From: Spirochaetaceae bacterium
GTDB lineage: Bacteria; Spirochaetota; Spirochaetia; Treponematales; Breznakiellaceae
Direction of reading: 5' to 3'
Length of the DNA: 36,712 bases
Assembly: GCA_031280035.1 (NCBI GenBank)
Contig: JAITHJ010000032.1
Location: forward strand, 1 to 36,712
Shown piece by piece: positions 34,653-36,712 of the stretch. The translations under genes and the position numbers were made by a program. The stretch's first letter is position 1. Every line of letters begins with the position of its first letter. The notes under the pieces were generated by a model. It saw nothing but the letters and a program-made list of their open reading frames with translations, was not told the DNA's origin and searched no databases.

Positions 34653-36191
34653 ATGACGGCGATGTTCACGGCGCGGCGGGCGGCGCGGCGCGTAGTAACG
34701 GCGGCGCTGGCGGCGGTCTGTCTGTTCGCCGGCTGCGAGCAGGTTACCAGCAGCGAGCCGCCGCAGTCCAGCAAAGAGGCCGAAGAGACCGGCCCGCTGG
34801 TCAGAGAGTTTTATTTTGCTACAACAGATAACAACTCGTCCAACACGGTTTTTGATATGGATAACTCGACATGGGCGGATGCAAGCGAGCCGCCGATTAA
34901 GAACGAATACTGGACGCTCAAAGTGGTTGAACAGCCTAAAACGTATTTTCTTGTCCGCAGAAAAGGCGGCTATGCCGATCCTGTCCAGACAATTACCGTA
35001 GGCGGCCCCGCGGCGAGTCTGGTTACGCAAAAAGGGCCGGGCAGTGCGCTTGATGGTATGGGCTTATACGGTGAAGGCGGCGGTTATTGTTATTCCGGTT
35101 TTGAGGTCAGAACCGATGACTTTGACATGATGTTTGACGGCGGCAAGAAGTATTTTACGCTCAAGATATCCGAAGAAGGCCACGCCAGCGTAACGGTTCA
35201 TGTAACCATCGTTTCCGCGCCGGATTTAACAGGCACGGCGGTCTTCCGCGTCTCAAGGACGCTGGGAACTACGAATATTAACGCGGATATGAGCGCGGCG
35301 CAGGCCGAGAACTGGACGCGCTCCGGCAGATTGACGCGCATCCCGCCGGACACGATACAGACGATGACGCTTCGTAACGCACAGGCCCTTCAGCATTGGG
35401 AGGACAACACCGGCATAAGCGCGCTGGATGCGATTGCGTGGGTAAACGAGAACGGCGGGTACGCGGAGGAATACCTTATCCGCATAGAAAAAAACGAAGC
35501 GCTCCCGCAGTTTTACCTGAAAAACGATGTGAACGCCACCGTCCGGCTGCGCGGCGCGCGGGTCTCGGAGGGTAAAGACGCCGAGCGCATTCTTTCCTTT
35601 AACGGGAACTACACAGGAGGAGGCGATTACAATACCTATATGTCGCCGGGTACATCGTCCGGTTCTAAGCCGCACGGATTTTTCATACTCCAAACGGATT
35701 CGCCCGCCACCCCGTTTAGGCTTGTCCTTGAAAAAAACGTTACGCTCAAAGGGTATAACCATACATTAGCGAATGACGGTAACGGCGTGCGCAGCATGGT
35801 AGAGCTGGGCGCAAAAGGCTGCATCTTTATTATGACGGACGGTTCAAAGATAACCGGACACACAACGCCCGGTGACAACGGAGCTGTTTACCTCTATGCA
35901 AGCGCGAATTACGACCCGTTGACCAGCAGATTCTGGATGTTCGGCGGCGCGATAACAGGCAATACGAAGACTACCGCGCCGGAGTACGGCACACAAGAAA
36001 GAAACGCCTCTGTGGTAGCCATGACCTACACCGGTATGCCGCCCGGCGTTTTTGTAAAAAAAGGAGGCGTCATTTCGGGAAACAGGGATAACTTTGGCGA
36101 ATTAAACAAGGTTAATGACTCGGTTATGATACATTACAAAAGATACCTGATACAGGACGGCGTGGAGTACTTCCTGCCGCCTGAAAATTAA
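34653..36191 (+). CDS. Surface lipoprotein with beta-helix-like C-terminal part
   Basis: A 512-residue predicted lipoprotein. The ATG at 34653 has GGAG 8 bases before it and opens a basic signal (MTAMFTARRAARRVV) ending at LFAGC with Cys28. The mature protein begins with a Ser/Glu-rich linker. Residues about 300-500 contain glycine-rich rung-like repeats (FIMTDGSKITGH, FWMFGGAITGN, FVKKGGVISGN) that suggest a right-handed beta-helix as in spirochaete surface proteins. Function unknown; exposure on the cell surface is inferred. The N-terminal part is very GC-rich, and the next gene follows 15 bp downstream, preceded by GAAAGGAGAG. Confidence 0.7.
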   Translation: MTAMFTARRAARRVVTAALAAVCLFAGCEQVTSSEPPQSSKEAEETGPLVREFYFATTDNNSSNTVFDMDNSTWADASEPPIKNEYWTLKVVEQPKTYFLVRRKGGYADPVQTITVGGPAASLVTQKGPGSALDGMGLYGEGGGYCYSGFEVRTDDFDMMFDGGKKYFTLKISEEGHASVTVHVTIVSAPDLTGTAVFRVSRTLGTTNINADMSAAQAENWTRSGRLTRIPPDTIQTMTLRNAQALQHWEDNTGISALDAIAWVNENGGYAEEYLIRIEKNEALPQFYLKNDVNATVRLRGARVSEGKDAERILSFNGNYTGGGDYNTYMSPGTSSGSKPHGFFILQTDSPATPFRLVLEKNVTLKGYNHTLANDGNGVRSMVELGAKGCIFIMTDGSKITGHTTPGDNGAVYLYASANYDPLTSRFWMFGGAITGNTKTTAPEYGTQERNASVVAMTYTGMPPGVFVKKGGVISGNRDNFGELNKVNDSVMIHYKRYLIQDGVEYFLPPEN

Positions 36192-36206
36192 AAGAAAGGA
36201 GAGTAT

Positions 36207-36712
36207 ATGAAAGGAAATCATCACGATCAGGCAATACCTGAGGAGCTTATTAAAGAAACGGAAAAGACGCTGGAACTTCAGATGGAGGCGTTTCAGCCTT
36301 ATTTTTCCACTCTTACGCCGGAGGAACGCCAGTCCATGCTGAAGCTGGGGGCAAAAACGTTCCTGTTCGTAGAAAAAGCCTGCGCGCTGGCTGTGGAGAA
36401 CCCCAATTTGACCAGCAAAGCCTTTGACGCAAACGAGCTTGTCATAGACTTTGGCGATGCCCATAGGCTTATCGGCCTGTTGAATAAGGCGCGCCAGTTT
36501 GTGGAGCTTCTTGAAGACATTACGATGACTTCGGGCAGCGAAGCGCATTACGCCGCGCTGGAATTCTACGCCGATGTAAAAGCGGCGGCGGCGCGCAACG
36601 TGCCGGAGGCCCACGCGGTCTACGCGGAACTCAAAGCGGTCTACCCCAGCAGGAAAAAGAAGCGCAAGGGCGAAGAAGAAGAGTCGTTCTCTTCAGAATG
36701 GGCGCAGGAGAA
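36207..36712 (+). CDS. Hypothetical protein, truncated by window end
   Basis: An open frame from ATG 36207 (with AAGGAG, 36196-36201, just ahead) to the window edge with no stop, at least 168 residues. The start is MKGNHHDQAIPEEL, and the visible part is helical and charged, ending in a Lys/Glu-rich stretch (SRKKKRKGEEEE). I recognise no domain. Same direction and 15 bp behind the lipoprotein gene, so they are probably co-transcribed. Confidence 0.7.
   Translation, partial: MKGNHHDQAIPEELIKETEKTLELQMEAFQPYFSTLTPEERQSMLKLGAKTFLFVEKACALAVENPNLTSKAFDANELVIDFGDAHRLIGLLNKARQFVELLEDITMTSGSEAHYAALEFYADVKAAAARNVPEAHAVYAELKAVYPSRKKKRKGEEEESFSSEWAQE

Noticed and set aside
34494-35030. 178-codon minus-strand frame opposite the lipoprotein gene
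   Set aside because: Arginine-rich shadow frame caused by high GC; no start signal.

Overview
The window reads as chromosome of a motile, fermentative, host- or gut-associated spirochaete, most likely in the Treponema lineage. The main pointers are a flagellar hook-filament junction protein (FlgL), a protein whose middle part resembles the Treponema pallidum adhesin pallilysin (Tp0751), many lipoprotein signal sequences with relaxed lipoboxes, RsbU-type signalling, and two ATPase-less sugar-type ABC cassettes. The lineage call is inference; no rRNA or tRNA gene was seen.

Left part (1-13.7 kb), accessory and transport. A GC-rich non-coding stretch with an 11-G run is followed by a low-GC PIN toxin/antitoxin pair on the minus strand. 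Then a plus-strand run: flgL, sugar-type solute-binding lipoprotein, two permeases, an M81 (MlrC-like) metallopeptidase and a secreted transglutaminase-fold protein. A separately promoted MGH1/GH63-like glycoside hydrolase converges on a second sugar-type ABC cassette (binding lipoprotein plus two permeases, minus strand). One of these permeases contains a 9-G coding homopolymer. Neither cassette has an ATPase in the window.

Middle part (13.7-27 kb), core. yajC-secD-secF (Sec accessory complex), then rplM-rpsI-recX, a cytoplasmic GH20 hexosaminidase, an alanine/sodium symporter, folE2 (GTP cyclohydrolase IB), and rpoC. rpoC has no rpoB upstream: it is a single gene with its own start region, facing a divergent gene.

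Right part (27-36.7 kb). An archaeal-type UMP kinase gene, probably leaderless, overlaps the pallilysin-like protein gene. A minus-strand operon ispF-nth-smr-HPt-rsbU couples isoprenoid synthesis, DNA repair and signalling genes. Divergent from ispF, a good promoter feeds a cobalamin riboswitch, but what follows is only a strong ribosome binding site, a very short reading frame and a strong intrinsic terminator: an orphan riboswitch unit. It is followed by a two-part heptamer repeat array, an 8-G tract, a beta-helix-like lipoprotein gene and a hypothetical gene cut by the window edge.

Main leads: the orphan B12 riboswitch unit, the detached rpoC, the three poly-G tracts (possible phase variation), and the pallilysin-like protein that lacks the HExxH motif.
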